Source of the DNA: Allolobophora icterica
Lineage: Eukaryota > Annelida > Clitellata > Crassiclitellata > Lumbricidae
Direction: 5' to 3'
DNA: 64,000 nt
Assembly (NCBI GenBank): GCA_963556255.1
Contig: OY744611.1
Location: 2,384,230 to 2,448,229, forward strand
Position 1 is the first letter of the stretch; every line of letters begins with the position of its first letter. This document shows positions 48,167-59,844 of the stretch, one piece after another. The position numbers and the translations under genes were made by a program. The notes beneath the pieces are model-generated. The model made no database searches. It was not told the origin of the DNA and was given only the letters and a program-made list of their open reading frames with translations.

Positions 48167-48932
48167 GTGAGATGTCTTCCAAGTATTGCTCTCCAACTTG
48201 TTTACTTCGACCATAAGCGATTACTTTGATAAATAAGCTTACTCAAATATAGGCTAATCTCAAAACTTTAGAGTGTCAATATCGTCACGCATACGGTTAA
48301 CTAATTATTTAGACCCTTAGTTACAAAGGCAATAGTCACATAGGCGACAGTGGATTCTAAGTACCTCACAAAATCGGTGCCTTCTTGATTGATATATTGA
48401 AGCGATTAAAAACTTTCGCCATAAAGCGAGCATTGCTCATAAAACCAGAAGGATGTATAATTCTGGTTAGTCCTCGAACGCAGGAAAGCCCTATGGAATG
48501 AGCATCATCAAGAGTGGACTAAGTTGCATCTAGGATGGCCAACGATGAGAGGGGATGATAGCCGTTGTACACGTTGACTCCGCCGTCCAGTTAACCTCCT
48601 AAATAGTATAAAACTGTGCATCATGAAATCTCCACAGAGGACAGGCATATTCATTGCCAGTCTAAAAGCGAAAACTGCTCCGTTTGCCAGACGATCAGAA
48701 GTAGGAGGTAGACGAGAAGCCAATGCGGATTCCGTCTGGGGCGAAAAAGTTCGAAAGGATGGACCTGGGTGGGTCTCAATGGTATCAGCCCAGCAGGACT
48801 TGTACGAGGGTTAACCGTTTCGGAAAAAACAACTAATTTAATCTCTTAGACTCTGAGGGAACGAAGTACCTCAGGGCAAAAAAATAATAATCTTTTCTTT
48901 ATTAATTCAAACCAACAAACGCAGTAAGATTA

Positions 48933-50331
48933 GAATCGAATAGAATAGAATATTCTTTATTGGAACCAATTGCAAACCGCATTTTGGCGTACAGCAACGT
49001 AAACATGTTTATACAGATAATATTCTAATGATATGTTAATATTAGCTACCATATTAGCTATCTTGTGAATTCATGTATAAATATCACAACAACCTCTTAC
49101 CTCCTTCCTTCATATCCTACTTCTGTCCTACCTTGCATATTACTGCTACAAGAAGTAATGATGACTATAGATGTATTTTTGCCAGAACTAACACTCGTAA
49201 ATTATCCATAATATATCAGGGCCCCCTTTTGTGGAACAGCCTACCACAGTGCATCCGTGCCCTTCCTTGCCTTATGCGATTCAGGCATCTACTGCGAGTG
49301 CACACACAGGAGCATGTATTATAGCCCTTAGTTAAGTTGTATTTTATATTTTGTATTTTATATGTATTACCTAATTTACACTGATAGAACCACTACTGAA
49401 TTATATTAATGTTATATTTACTGAAGTTCCTATTCTCGTGATTAATTGTAAATCCGTCATCTATTACTTGCTTACTGAAATAGGCACCCTCCTAGCGGGA
49501 TTTGTCCCTTCTGGGTGCCTGTTGCTCCCTATAAATTCTGAGGACCACTAGTGCATACTACCCTCATGTTCAATGTTATATTGATTATATAACTTTTTGT
49601 AACCAGTTACCTATGTTTTATTTCTTTTCACTGCTATCATGCTGTTGTTGTTGTTGTTGTTGTTGTTGTTGGGAACAATAAACAAACAATAAACAAACAA
49701 TAAACCAATATTTTTTACCCATAGCGTAAACTAAGCAGCTTCATAAAGCATCCTGATGATAAACGTTTTTCTGGACAAGCAATCAGCGGTCGGGATTTCT
49801 AGGTCGTGAGTTCGTGGGCGGAGGGAGTGGCCTGTGCGTTTGATAGGTGGCAGCAGATCATGTAGGACATGTCCCTGAATATTTCGTACTGCGGCGAAGA
49901 GTCGAGAATCGGCCAAGCGGCAGTATTGTTCTATGGAGGGAGTGTCTTCTTGGAGGTAACGTCCGCTGATGAGACGCCGTAGGACCCCACCCAGTCTATC
50001 ACGGTCCCCTTGGGTTGTTAATCCCCACCATGCAGGTGAGGCATAGAGTATCCTGGATAAGGTTGTGGCTTTCACCACGTCATAAAGGCATGGTCCTTGC
50101 AGACCGTGCGCTACCAGGGTACGCAGCGCATAAAGCGAACGACGTGCCTGACTGCAAATGCGGTTAACATGGGTAGTAATGCCTAGATTATCTGATATTG
50201 TTATGCCTAGGATAACCATGCTGGTAACCCTATGGAGACCGGGTGTGACCTGTAGAACATCGTCGTTTCGCCTGTCCCTGGGCCTCCGAATCACCATTTC
50301 GTAGGTTTTGCTAGAATTTAATTTCAAGTTG
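48933..50331 (-). mobile_element. Non-LTR fragments inserted in the SINE
   Basis: A minus-strand 3' end with GAATAGAATAGAATA tail (48933-49050) and a minus-strand reverse transcriptase C terminus (49731-50331) appear to be one element, itself split by a plus-strand CR1-like 3' end (49057-49700). The nesting order is inferred. Confidence 0.55.
49057..49700 (+). mobile_element. CR1-like 3' end with AACAATAAACA tail
   Basis: Codes MYKYHNNLLPPSFISYFCP, IFARTNTRKLSIIYQGPLLW and NSLPQCIRALP (49073-49324), the C terminus shared with 61965. The 3' UTR stem-loop AGCGGGATTTGTCCC is at about 49495. A (TTG)n stretch and AATAAACAAAC repeats end the copy. Confidence 0.7.
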
Positions 50332-50342
50332 CATTGAGACAT
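49731..50342 (-). pseudogene. Non-LTR reverse transcriptase C-terminal fragment
   Basis: A 203-codon frame starts at KLNSSKTYEMVI, passes VILGITISDNLGITTHV, ALRTLVAHGL and RILYASPAWWG, and ends NIQGHVLHDLLPP with LEIPTADCLSRKTFI. This is the region after the catalytic motif of a Jockey/CR1-type enzyme. The catalytic palm is missing. A related C-terminal piece lies at 35950-36160. Confidence 0.7.
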
Positions 50343-50707
50343 GACAGTACAATTAGCAATATCTTAACTAAACAAACGTTATGGCAACCATGCAAGGCGC
50401 CCTCCCGAGGCGGTTACGGGAATCGAACCGCGTACTGCTGCTCTTCTGCTGCTCTCCTGACCATGAGTGATACCATTACTCTACCCCCCCCTTAGGGTAG
50501 AGTTGAGACTTTAGCTTGGAGCGAACAGCCTGAGCTATGCGGCTGCATAGCATCTTGGCTTGAATGTTGTTTTTCGAGTTGAATCAACTTCACTATTTCT
50601 GTCTAATTCACAAACGTACAATAATGTTTGGCAGATGATGATTATATGTTGTGACGTAACAAAGCTGTGATACAATTCAAAAGTAGCGATAGCTTGTGTC
50701 TTTTTAG

Positions 50708-50995
50708 ATTTCTATGGAAAATCCAAGAAAAGATCTGCGATCATTAGAAACAACCGAAATTATCTCCTGGAAAATATTCAACCGAATGAGGAGTTGATCG
50801 CTTCATTGTTGTCTCTCAACTGCTTAACGGAAGAACAACTTCAACTCATTCAACGACAACGTTCAACAAGAGATATGAACGCCGAGCTTTTGTACTTTCT
50901 GAGATCCTTCGACGAGACAAAGGTTTTAAATTTCGTCGAATGTCTTCGACAAACCAACCAGAAGATAGTTGCAAGGATCATAGAAAACGGAGGAG
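50708..50995 (+). CDS. Gene B, CARD exon
   Basis: The 288-bp exon is flanked by TTTTTAG and GGAG/GTTTAT and is phase 1 on both sides. It encodes FYGKSKKRSAIIRNNRNYLL, ENIQPNEELIASLLSLNCLT, the short link RSTRDMN, AELLYFLRSFDETKVLNFV and ECLRQTNQKIVARIIENGGG. Length (about 96 residues) and helix spacing fit a standard six-helix CARD, so this is probably the ancestral form and the longer gene A exon the derived one. CARDs form homotypic filaments or dimers with caspases, RIP-type kinases or NLR proteins; the partner here is unknown. The preceding 2.5-kb intron contains a SINE split by retrotransposon pieces. Confidence 0.88.
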
Positions 50996-51806
50996 GTTTA
51001 TAGCTCAAGCTTTATCTAAAGACTTATAGGCCTAATTAATTTGCATTATAATAATTATAAGATAAAATAATATTATGCATTTATATCGAATTTCATCAAG
51101 ATCTTTCCGAGACCTTCAATAATGTCATGTGCTAGATAGGCCCCCTATTGTATTATTGATTACTAGTACTCGGATGAAAGTGGTGAAAACTGATGGTAAA
51201 GTTATATTCCGAGTGAACGTTATAAGCCTCATTTTGATACTTGGTTGTTGCCACTATGAAGAAAGTTATTTTCCATGAAAGCCCCAGTGGAGATTGAATC
51301 AAAAATAACAGGTTTCGACTAGGAAATTATGTTTAGACGCATGTGTGCTCCAATGCGCTTCGTGGTTCATTTGCTGACTTGTGCTTTCACTCACACTTTA
51401 TTCTGCCAGACGAAAATTATCATCATCTTCATCCCAAACACCCAAATAAACTGTTGAGATTTTTGTGTACTTTAGCGCACAAGGTACAAACTATGTAACT
51501 AGCAAACTGCGTCTGGCTTTGCTGCTCCCTAACCGTTACCAGAACGTATTTCGCCGATTCTTGAAATTGATCTATCCGGGTATTTGCGTTTTTACGCGAA
51601 TTCATAAACTTGAGAGTTATAAATACCTGAGCAAATATGACATTTTATTTGAAAGCAAGCCAATGTTCTTTATGTAAATGTCCAGCTGCGTATTTCGCTT
51701 AAATTACGATGAAACTCCGCATTGATCACGTAAGCTTATCTATGACGTAATTCAACTGCAGTTATCTTAGTATCCACTTTGACATTTGAAATAGGTCTTA
51801 TTTTAG

Positions 51807-52157
51807 GCGTAATAAAAATCAAAGTACGAATACGTGGTGCAAAGTGTACAAAATCAATGGAAACACAGCTGCTTCATAAAAAATTCGAAGATCTTCGAAA
51901 CAGAACGATATCAAAATCAGAAGAAAGTTATAAACTCATCAGTCAACTAAAGGAGGAGGAAGGCTTAGAAATTCTCAACTCTCAACTGTACAGACAGACT
52001 GTGGTCGTTTGGATCTGGTGTCGTTCACAAGCAGCCCTTGAACATATTCAGAGGCTGTACGAATCGAAAAGGCTGAGAGACGTATTGTTTGAAAATATTC
52101 AACCATCTATTTCAAAGATGATCAAGATCGATAGGAATCAATTCAAGAAAACCGTTG
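51807..52157 (+). CDS. Gene B, TRADD-like N-terminal domain exon
   Basis: The 351-bp exon begins after CTTATTTTAG in phase 1. It encodes VIKIKVRIRGAKCT, KKFEDLRNRT, KLISQLKEEEGLEILNSQ, the core RQTVVVWIWCRSQAALEHI and RLYESKRLRDVLFE, and ends in IKIDRNQFKKTV. It differs from gene A by one residue in length and many substitutions, yet keeps RQTVVVWxWCxSQxALEHIQ, so that core is under constraint. As in gene A, the frame continues a few codons to TAA (52169-52171), and only a GC donor after GTTG (GC at 52158) gives the phase 1 needed to join 53239. The domain name is tentative for the same reason as in gene A. Confidence 0.78.
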
Positions 52158-53238
52158 GCAAGTTCTTTTAAACGTACTCAAATACGGAAAACTTGAACAA
52201 TTAAATCAACATATAGGGCTAAGGCTAATGAAAATGACTAATTCAACGCTGGTTACAAAATCAGCAGAAAGTTAAAGAAGACAAGAAAAGGACGTTAATT
52301 TGTGTGAAAAGAGTGAAAATGAATGAAAAAACCCAGAGTGAGAGGCTGGGGAAATGTTTGTTAGAGAAAGAAACTTTATCTACCAAGAGTGATTTCTAAA
52401 ATGCGCTGTAATATCGAAAATCTATTTAAATTGTGTTTATATAGTCTACTTTGAGTGAAATCAAGACATTAGAAGAAACCATAAGGTGGGATTGAAGACA
52501 AATATAGGCTTAAAATTGGTTAAAGTAGAAAAGGCACAGAGGTAACAAAAGGCTTACAGTGAGATGGAAAATATATTAAAATACGAACAGTGAGATTATC
52601 AGACATTAATGACTGGGACAGGTAGTCAAACGGAAAGCAAATAATTAAAGTGTTGCTTATGAATAGTAGAAAATCAGATAATTAGGAATAGAATGTTAAA
52701 GTTTAAAGTATAAGTTAAAAGGTCGGTAGCGAGAAATAGAAGTAATAAAAACCAGCAGCAAACAGACTCAGAACGATAGACAGACAATGAAAGAGAGAAT
52801 GCGCAGCAAGTTAAACTGATAAACAATTTTAAATAAACTGCAGAGAAACATTAATTGATTCGATGCTCTAAGTAACAAACAAAACAATTCTATTTCCTAT
52901 GTAATGCTTTAAACATAATGAGTGAATGATAGTAGTCAGTTATTTTATGTAGAAAATAATTTGGTTTTATTTTAGTTGTGAATGAGAGGCATTGAATAAC
53001 CAAACATTTGCCAGATGCACTTTAATTCTAAGCATATAAATAAAATAAAATAACAGTACTTAAACAAATGTATCAATAATTAAAAACTAATTCAATACAA
53101 ACAGTCAGTAATAATACAGATATTAATCAATAAAAAATATTATTATTAACAGTTAAATTCGTGCGAATTAATGATTATTTAATTATGTTATAAGTTTTAC
53201 AATGCCAATATGACACAACTTATTTCTTTTTATTTTAG

Positions 53239-54176
53239 TCGTGTGTCCAATTTCCATCAACTTCACCATGAGAATCGACACAGGAAGAAATGATGACGTG
53301 TATGGAGTAACTAAACTGCGAAATGAAATCTACGTCCTCTGTCGATCATATGTAATTTATGTCTTTGAGGATCGAAGCCCATTTCACCTTCAGAAGGAAA
53401 TCCAAATAAACGAGATTAAATATCCCTCTGACATTGGATCAGGTGAGAAGGAAAACTGTCTCTACATGTGTGACCCTAGAGAGAACAGCGTCTGGAAGCT
53501 AACAAGAGAAACAGATGACGAACACAAAATCATCAAATGGCTGACCATTGATTATGAGCCGCGTACTCTATCAGTGTCCACTGATGGTCAGTTGTTGGTG
53601 GTCGATCGCTCATCGTGCATTCTGATGATCTACGGATCAGACGCAGTGCTTCTTCTATCCATTCACTTACCAAGAGACATTGAACCTCGTCATGCAGTGG
53701 TAACATCCCTGGGAAATTTCATCATTCTTCACAGGTGGATGATCAAGGAAGAGAGTGGGTCAAGTGGGAGAAAGTCTATCGAAGAGGAAGAGGAGGATGA
53801 GGAGGAAGAGGAGGAGAAATGGAAGATGAAGTGGGTCGTAAGTGAATTGACCAGAGATGGACAGATGATCATCCGTCGTTTTATTCCTTCAAATGAAGCA
53901 CAGGAACTGAAAGACGCTACCTATCTCTCACTCGATTCAGACAATCGAGTGTATGTGGCTGACAGAGGGAATGTTAAAGGGGTTGGAAACAATGGTAAAG
54001 TGATTCTTTTGGATTTCGATCTTAAATGGAATCGAATTCTTTGTCCCACAAAAGAAGAAAAGGAAGGAACAGAGATCCGATCTCCATGGAGAATATGTTA
54101 CGACGAAGAACAGAAACAACTGATTGTCGGTGAATATTTAGGAAGAGTTGACATTTACACTTTGAGTGGAAATTAA
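53239..54176 (+). CDS. Gene B, terminal exon: NHL-type beta-propeller
   Basis: The exon starts after TATTTTAG in phase 1 and ends at TAA (54174-54176), coding 311 residues. Strand units match gene A one to one: VYGVTKLRNEIYVLC, ENCLYMCDPRENSVWKL, LSVSTDGQLLVVDRSSC, LGNFIILHRW, LSLDSDNRVYVADRGN, VILLDFDLKWNRILCP and WRICYDEEQKQLIVGEYLGR. This supports a six-bladed propeller. The acidic loop is much shorter (SIEEEEEDEEEEEEKWKMKW), so the long Glu/Lys insert of gene A is an expansion of a loop already present. VYVADRGN is followed by a short insert (VKGVGNN) before the next strand. About 100 bp past the stop a CR1-like 3' fragment begins, so the 3' UTR is short or runs into transposon sequence. 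Confidence 0.88.
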
Positions 54177-54453
54177 CTTACTTTTCATCACCAAAAGCTG
54201 ACAAACAAATATCTCTTTAAAACTGTTCAGAGTTATGCGACAAATCTACTAATTCCATGGACACTGGAGTTTGAGTACGAGACCATTTTTTATCAATAAT
54301 AATATTATGAAAATATCTGACATTAACAAATTTCAAATAGGACTTTTTATGTACAGGTATCACAATGGGATGCTACCTCCATCTTTCAATAACTATTTTA
54401 AAAGTGAATCTATGGTTCACCAACATAATACAAGAAACGCTCGTATGTATCGC

Positions 54454-56311
54454 GGTGTCACGACAAAAGGTTCACGGACAAAAAGGTTCACCGACAAAAG
54501 GTTCACGACAAATGGTTCACGACAAAAGGTTCACGACAAATGGTTCACGACAAAAGGTTCACGGACAAATGGTTCACGACAAAAGGTTCACGACAAATGG
54601 TTCACGACAAAAGGTTCACGGACAAATGGTTCACGACAAAAGGTTCACGGACAAATGGTTCACGATCTTTTCACTGCTAATCCAGCTTCTAGATTGAACT
54701 ACGTTTTCGTTGCGGACCCAGCTTTTAATTTGAGCTAAGTTTTCATCGGTCATCCAGCTTCTAGTTTAAGCGCTAAAATGAAACGCTCAAGTGTCAATAT
54801 GACACATTTTCATCGCTCGTCCAGCTTCTAGTTTAATTTACATTTTAATTGTTCATCCCGCTTCCAGTTTAATTTACATGTTAATCATTGATCCCGCTTC
54901 CAGTTTAATTTACATCTTTATCGTTCATCCCGCTTCCAGTTTAAATTATATTTCTATCGTTCATCCCGCTCCTAGTTTAATTTACATTTTAATCGTTCGT
55001 CGTGCTTCCGTTTTATTTTACATTTTAATCGGCATCCGGCGTCCAGTTTAATTAACATTTTAATCGTAATCCCGCTCATAGTTTAATTTACATTTTAATC
55101 GTCATCCCGCTCCTAGTTTAATTAACTTTTTAATCGTCATCCCGCTCCTAGTTTAATTTACATTTCAATCGTCATCCTGCTCCTAATTTAATTAACTTTT
55201 TAATCGTTCATCCCGCTGCTAGTTTGAATTAAACTGGAAGCGGGATGATCGACTTAAATGTAAATTAAACTACAAACGGGATGACGATTAAAAAGTTAAT
55301 TAAACTAGAAAATGTTAATTAAGCTAGAAGCGGGATGAACGACTAAAATGTAAATTAAACTAGAAACGGGACGAACGATTAAAATTTAAATTAAACTGGA
55401 AGCGGGATGACGATTAAAATGTTAATTAAACTAGGAGCGGGATGAAAGATGAAAAAGTTAATTAAACTAGGAGCGGGATGAACGATTAAAAAGTTAAATA
55501 AACTGGAAGCAGGATGAACGATTTAAAAGTGAATTAAATTAGGAGCGGGATCAACGATTAAAAAGTTAATTAGACTGGATGCGGGATCAACTATTAAAAA
55601 GTTATTAAAACTGGAAGCGGGATCAACGATTTAAATGTAAATTAAACTAGAAGCGGGATGATTGATTAAAATGCTAATTAAACTAGGAGCGGGATTATCG
55701 ATTAAAAAGTTAATTAAACTAGGAGCGGGATGACAATTAAAATGTAAATTAAACTAGGAGCGGGATGAACGATTAAAAAGTTAATTAAACTAGGAGCGGG
55801 ATGACGATTAAAATGCAAATTAAACTAGAAACGGGATGAACGATTAAAATGTTAATTAAACTGGAAGCGGGATGAACGATTAAAATGTTAATTAAACTGG
55901 AACTGGGATGAATGATTAAAATGTTCATTAATCTAGGAGCGGGATGAACGATTAAAAAGTTAGTTAAACAAGGAGCGGGATGAACGATTAAAATGTTAAT
56001 TAAACTGGAAGCGGGATGAACGATTAAAATGTTAATTAAAATGTAAATTAAAGTAGAAGCTGGATGAGCGACGAAAATGAGCTGAAACAAGAAGCTGGAA
56101 GAGCGATGAAAATGAGATGAAACCAATGAAAAAATCGCTAGCTAGAAGCTGGAATATCGTGATCCTTTCGCCTGTGAACCTTTTGTCGGTGAACCATTTG
56201 TCCGTGAACCATTTGTCGTGAACCTTTTGTCGTGAACCATTTGTCGTGAATCTTTTGTCCGTGTACCATTTGTCGGTGAACCATTTGTCGTGAACCTTTT
56301 GTCGTGGAACC
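54454..56311. mobile_element. Fold-back DNA element with 9-bp target duplication
   Basis: The element is flanked by perfect ATGTATCGC copies (54445-54453 and 56312-56320) inside a reverse transcriptase fragment. The ends are inverted (GGTGTCACGACAAAAGG and, from the other side, GGTTCCACGACAAAAGG). The outer arms are short tandem repeats based on ACGACAAAAGGTTC and ACAAATGGTTC. The inner arms are a roughly 36-bp repeat based on TAAACTGGAAGCGGGATGA, about 11 units in one orientation (to about 55222) and about 23 in the other. There is no coding sequence. A 9-bp duplication with repeat-built arms recalls Drosophila FB and Mutator-like fold-back elements. Confidence 0.85.
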
Positions 56312-56422
56312 ATGTATCGCAGTGAGTTTGCACGTACTAAGACTAAATGGTTCTCTATTAGATGCCAGGGTCGTAGATTGTGGAACTCACTACCTCTGGA
56401 TCTGACCACATCTCCTTCAATT

Positions 56423-57094
56423 GAAGGGCTTGCCTCAATAACCAGGTATGTCGACATACCTGGTTTATGTGAAAACGTATGCCAGCGTGATTGGAATATT
56501 GCATTCTATATACCCTGCAAATTTGGTGCAAATCTGATTATTTTTGAATTGGCTTTTGGATAAAACAGTTTGTCGACATATGGTATTTAGCAGCCGGCAG
56601 CATTACTCCAATGCAATAACCCGGTATGATGACAAAAATTGTCGTTTTTTTCTTGTAATCTTTTTATTAAAATCGGTGCAATAATCAGGTTATTTGACAT
56701 ACCCGGTTATTGTCTCTACAATTGACTGATTTTGCGTTATTTTTTTCTTACTGTAATGTACTGCACGATTAATTTGTACTGTGTTCTAGTCATCATTTGG
56801 GGCAAGAATAAGGTATGTCGACTAACAGCAGGTGATTTTTGCTTCATAGCGAGTTATTGAGTGTCAATAACCAGGTATGAAGTAAAATGTCGCGAGAAAA
56901 CACTAAGGTTATCGTTTGCATTGCATTATGTAACAATTTCGTGAAAGACAATAACAACTCACATGGTGCTTCAAACAGCTTGTCGATACTTCGTAAAATG
57001 GCTTAGATACAACAGTTTGAAGTGTCAAATCTTTGAAGCCATTTTCCCAAAACTAAAAAAATCCGACATACCTGGTTATTGCTGCAAGCCCTTC
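56423..57094. mobile_element. Inverted-repeat element with internal GACATACCTGG motifs
   Basis: Ends GAAGGGCTTGC / GCAAGCCCTTC lie next to AATT on both sides; a CCTTCAATT stretch also flanks it, so the target duplication is ambiguous (4 to 9 bp). Inside, variants of CAATAACCAGGTATGTCGAC and its complement recur about seven times in both orientations. It interrupts the CR1-like copy: reading joins SPSI to GT across it. Non-coding. Confidence 0.65.
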
Positions 57095-57829
57095 AATTGG
57101 TACTTAAAAAAACGGCTATAGCTTTATCTAAACTCTAATTTAGACTGAATGGGTACAGATGGCACCACTTATCACGTGCCACCTTACCTGATTTTTCTGA
57201 GACCTGTACTGATCATGTGGCTACTTTTTTGTCTCTCTTTCTCTCTCTTGAGAGAGTTTTGTCAATGTTAGTTAAGTTCAGTATTATGTTTAGTTAAGTT
57301 TTAACTTAGTAACTGTTCAAGTATAACTGCTATCCGTCCACCTTTTAATTTGGTATATGGGGTTCCCTCTGTCCCTTTTGGGCTTCCCTTTAGAAACTCA
57401 ACCAGTAAACTGTTGCCTGACTGTTGCCTGGCAAACTGTTCTGTTCTGTAAGTCTTAAACTGTTCTGTTGTGTATTACTAGTTATAAACTGTTTGATGTC
57501 TTCTAATAAACGGATTTTGATTTGATGATTTGACTAAAATATTTTGAATAATATTTAATTATATTCAACAGACATAACAAATATGGCAAGAAACAGTTTG
57601 GCTCTCATTTTCTAATGTTTTGGTAATTGCAATTGGTAACTTCTATTGCGCCGGTGTCTAATGCACAAGGTATCAACCGGTGGCACACCAAAACCAAGCC
57701 ATAATCAGGTCAATATCCAGAAGATCAGACCGTGGGACAGAGAGGCATCCTATTTTGGATAAGCATTTTGTAAGAGGCAAGTTTTAAGTTAGGAACGAAA
57801 TGACATAAGCGACTGAACACTGTGACCAG

Positions 57830-58760
57830 GGTATACATATAAAGGGGGAGAGTTCTAAGAAGTAGGTACAGCAACCGAAAAAGCTCTTTTAGTAAGAACA
57901 GTTCTTGATTTAGGTTTGACCAGACAGAGATAATCAGAGGGCCTCATTGAATAATGATAAGCCTGTGAAATAAGAACTGATTTTAAGAATCGTGGCTGGC
58001 CAGAGTTCAAAGTTCCATAAACTATTAGACCCAATTTGAAACTAACTCTTTGCTCAAAAGGAAGCCAATGCAAAGATATAAATAAAGGAGTGACGTATTC
58101 ATATTTTGATGTATTATTGATGGCTATAGCGAAAGAGTTCTGCACCCGTGCAGCTTCAGCCTGTTTGCCTTATTGATGCCAGTAAGAAGCGAGTTACAGT
58201 AATCTAAGCAACTCGAAACCAATGCATTAGCCAGAAATATCCCTGCAGGCATTGGCACATAACGCCTAATCGGTGTATATCAGGAATGAACTTATAGATG
58301 ACATAGAAATGCTAAACTGCAATAAAGGTCAAACACTGTTTATATGGCCAGTGAGAGATATGGTAGAATTGAAGACATCGTAATCGTAATCGTAATCTCC
58401 AATTTTCTAAAGCGCCACTGTAAAGCTGAGCGCAAAGCACCAGCTTATTCACAAGCGCTGCGACGTATCCGAGGGGTTGTCCAGAAATCCATGTCCGTTG
58501 GTGGTCCGAGACAACGCCTACGTTTAAGTTACGAGTAGCGTCTGCCAGCTCAACTATTGAATCGCGCAGTTTCAATGACTTAAGCCGATAAAAATTTTTA
58601 AGTTGCTGTGGAGTACCCAGTAGCTGAAATTCAGTCGTTGGTGTGTTAAGGAGTTTATTAGCCGCCACCCAACACTGTAACTCATGAAAGACAGCAGACA
58701 ACAGCTTCACAAATGAGTCACATGACTGACAGTGAAATGAAATGGACACTTGGGTGGCTG
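57830..58760 (-). pseudogene. L2-like reverse transcriptase, split by an L2-like 3' end
   Basis: Minus strand: LQCWVAANKLLNTPTTEFQL and LGTPQQLKN (about 58590-58690), then ISLHWLPFEQRVSFKLGLIV and PRFLKSVLI (57960-58080), ending in RTVLTKRAFSVAVPT. A minus-strand 3' end with GTAATCGTAATCG (58370-58530) interrupts it. Confidence 0.65.
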
Positions 58761-59840
58761 TTGATCCCTTCGCTCCAAGACCTGGGGTGATTTACTGGTT
58801 GTACCTTTCAGCACACTCAACAGAAACGTCGAAACTTCGTAACTGTAGAGATCGTCCACTTACGTAGAATGAATTTTCCTTCAAGATGATTCTTACAAAA
58901 ACTCAGCACTTCCATTATAATTAGATATCTTGTCGTGGCGCTATATAGAAATTTGAATGAACGATTGAACGATTGAATGATGCAGTATGGGAAGAACAAT
59001 GGACGGGAGCGAATTGTAAGAAGAATTTGAATCTTCAAGATAATGTATCGTAAGACTGATATTTCATATCGCGACGCAGAACTTGCTGCAGTGAGATCTT
59101 ATAATTATTGCAGGACGTTTTCAAAATGCCCACAACATCAATCAATGGTCGCTTCAACTGAAACCGGAATCGGAAATCATAATCGATTATCACTGTCATT
59201 ATTATTGTTATTTGCATGATGATTGATCGTGTAATGTGTAACGCGAGTATGAGCCCTTGTTTATTATAATAAATAATATATTTCGTAATTCAGTATCGTT
59301 TGTAGCTAGATTCCCCATAGATACAATTGCAGTGCGATAATTGGCATGCATAGAAATCACACACTAACTAATTAGTATATCCTGCTAATTTAACCTTAGT
59401 TATAGACTTACGAACGTTACATTGTGGAAAGATAGTTCTTTTGTATTTTAAATGCTTATCGGTATTATTAACCCGTAAAAAGCCCACACAGATAACCAGA
59501 AGATGGTTAATATTGCAATGGATATTGGCCACGAAGAAGAACAGAACGGAGGAAGAAAACTTCATGTCCAATTTGCTTGACTTAATTAATGTAAACTGAT
59601 TAAAATAATAATCTGAGAACTTCGATAGCGCCCCTGCGAAAATGCTTCAGGCAGTCGGCATTCGCCACTAGGTTATAGGCCCTAAGTGTGAGCCTAGTTA
59701 TCTACGTTTGTTCTCAATTTTTTTACTGTTATTATATTAATAATAATATTCGTTTAATATCTTCAAACTGACAATATCGCAGTATGATTACAAATCAGTA
59801 TGAACAGATGATCACTAGTTATTACAGGAGTCGAATTTAA
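58761..59840. other. No feature recognised
   Basis: AT-rich sequence without convincing frames, inverted ends or repeats. Confidence 0.5.
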
Positions 59841-59844
59841 CTGT

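Larger units (their letters stand above)
48891..50500 (-). mobile_element. SINE split by retrotransposon pieces in gene B intron 1
   Basis: The SINE 3' part (TTAATTCAAACCAACAAACG) ends at about 48932 and the rest resumes at about 50332 (CATTGAGACATGACAG), with the inverted B box near 50420. Comparison with 28736-28945 shows a continuous SINE once the insert is removed. Confidence 0.7.
47980..54176 (+). other. Gene B, assembled locus (four recognised exons)
   Basis: The four exons total 1764 bases, 587 codons plus stop, in frame throughout. Domain order equals gene A: F-box-like 1-62, CARD 64-158, TRADD-like 160-275, propeller 277-587. Introns are about 2.5, 0.8 and 1.1 kb, more compact than gene A. 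Short intron stretches match gene A at equivalent places, showing that the loci arose by tandem duplication of the whole gene. The start-codon exon is not identified; the ORF exon at 45980-46265 does not fit its phase. Confidence 0.75.
54271..57530 (+). mobile_element. CR1-like 3' end, split by two DNA insertions
   Basis: A decayed reverse transcriptase C terminus (FQIGLFMYRYHNGMLPPSFN, then NARMYR) stops at 54453 and resumes at 56312 with MYRSEFARTKTKWFSI and LWNSLP. It is interrupted by the fold-back element, then again at 56423-57094 by an inverted-repeat element. The 3' UTR includes CTGTCCCTTTTGGG near 57370 and a TTTGATTTGATGATTTGA tail near 57515. Removing both inserts restores homology to the frames at 49073 and 61965. 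Confidence 0.75.
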
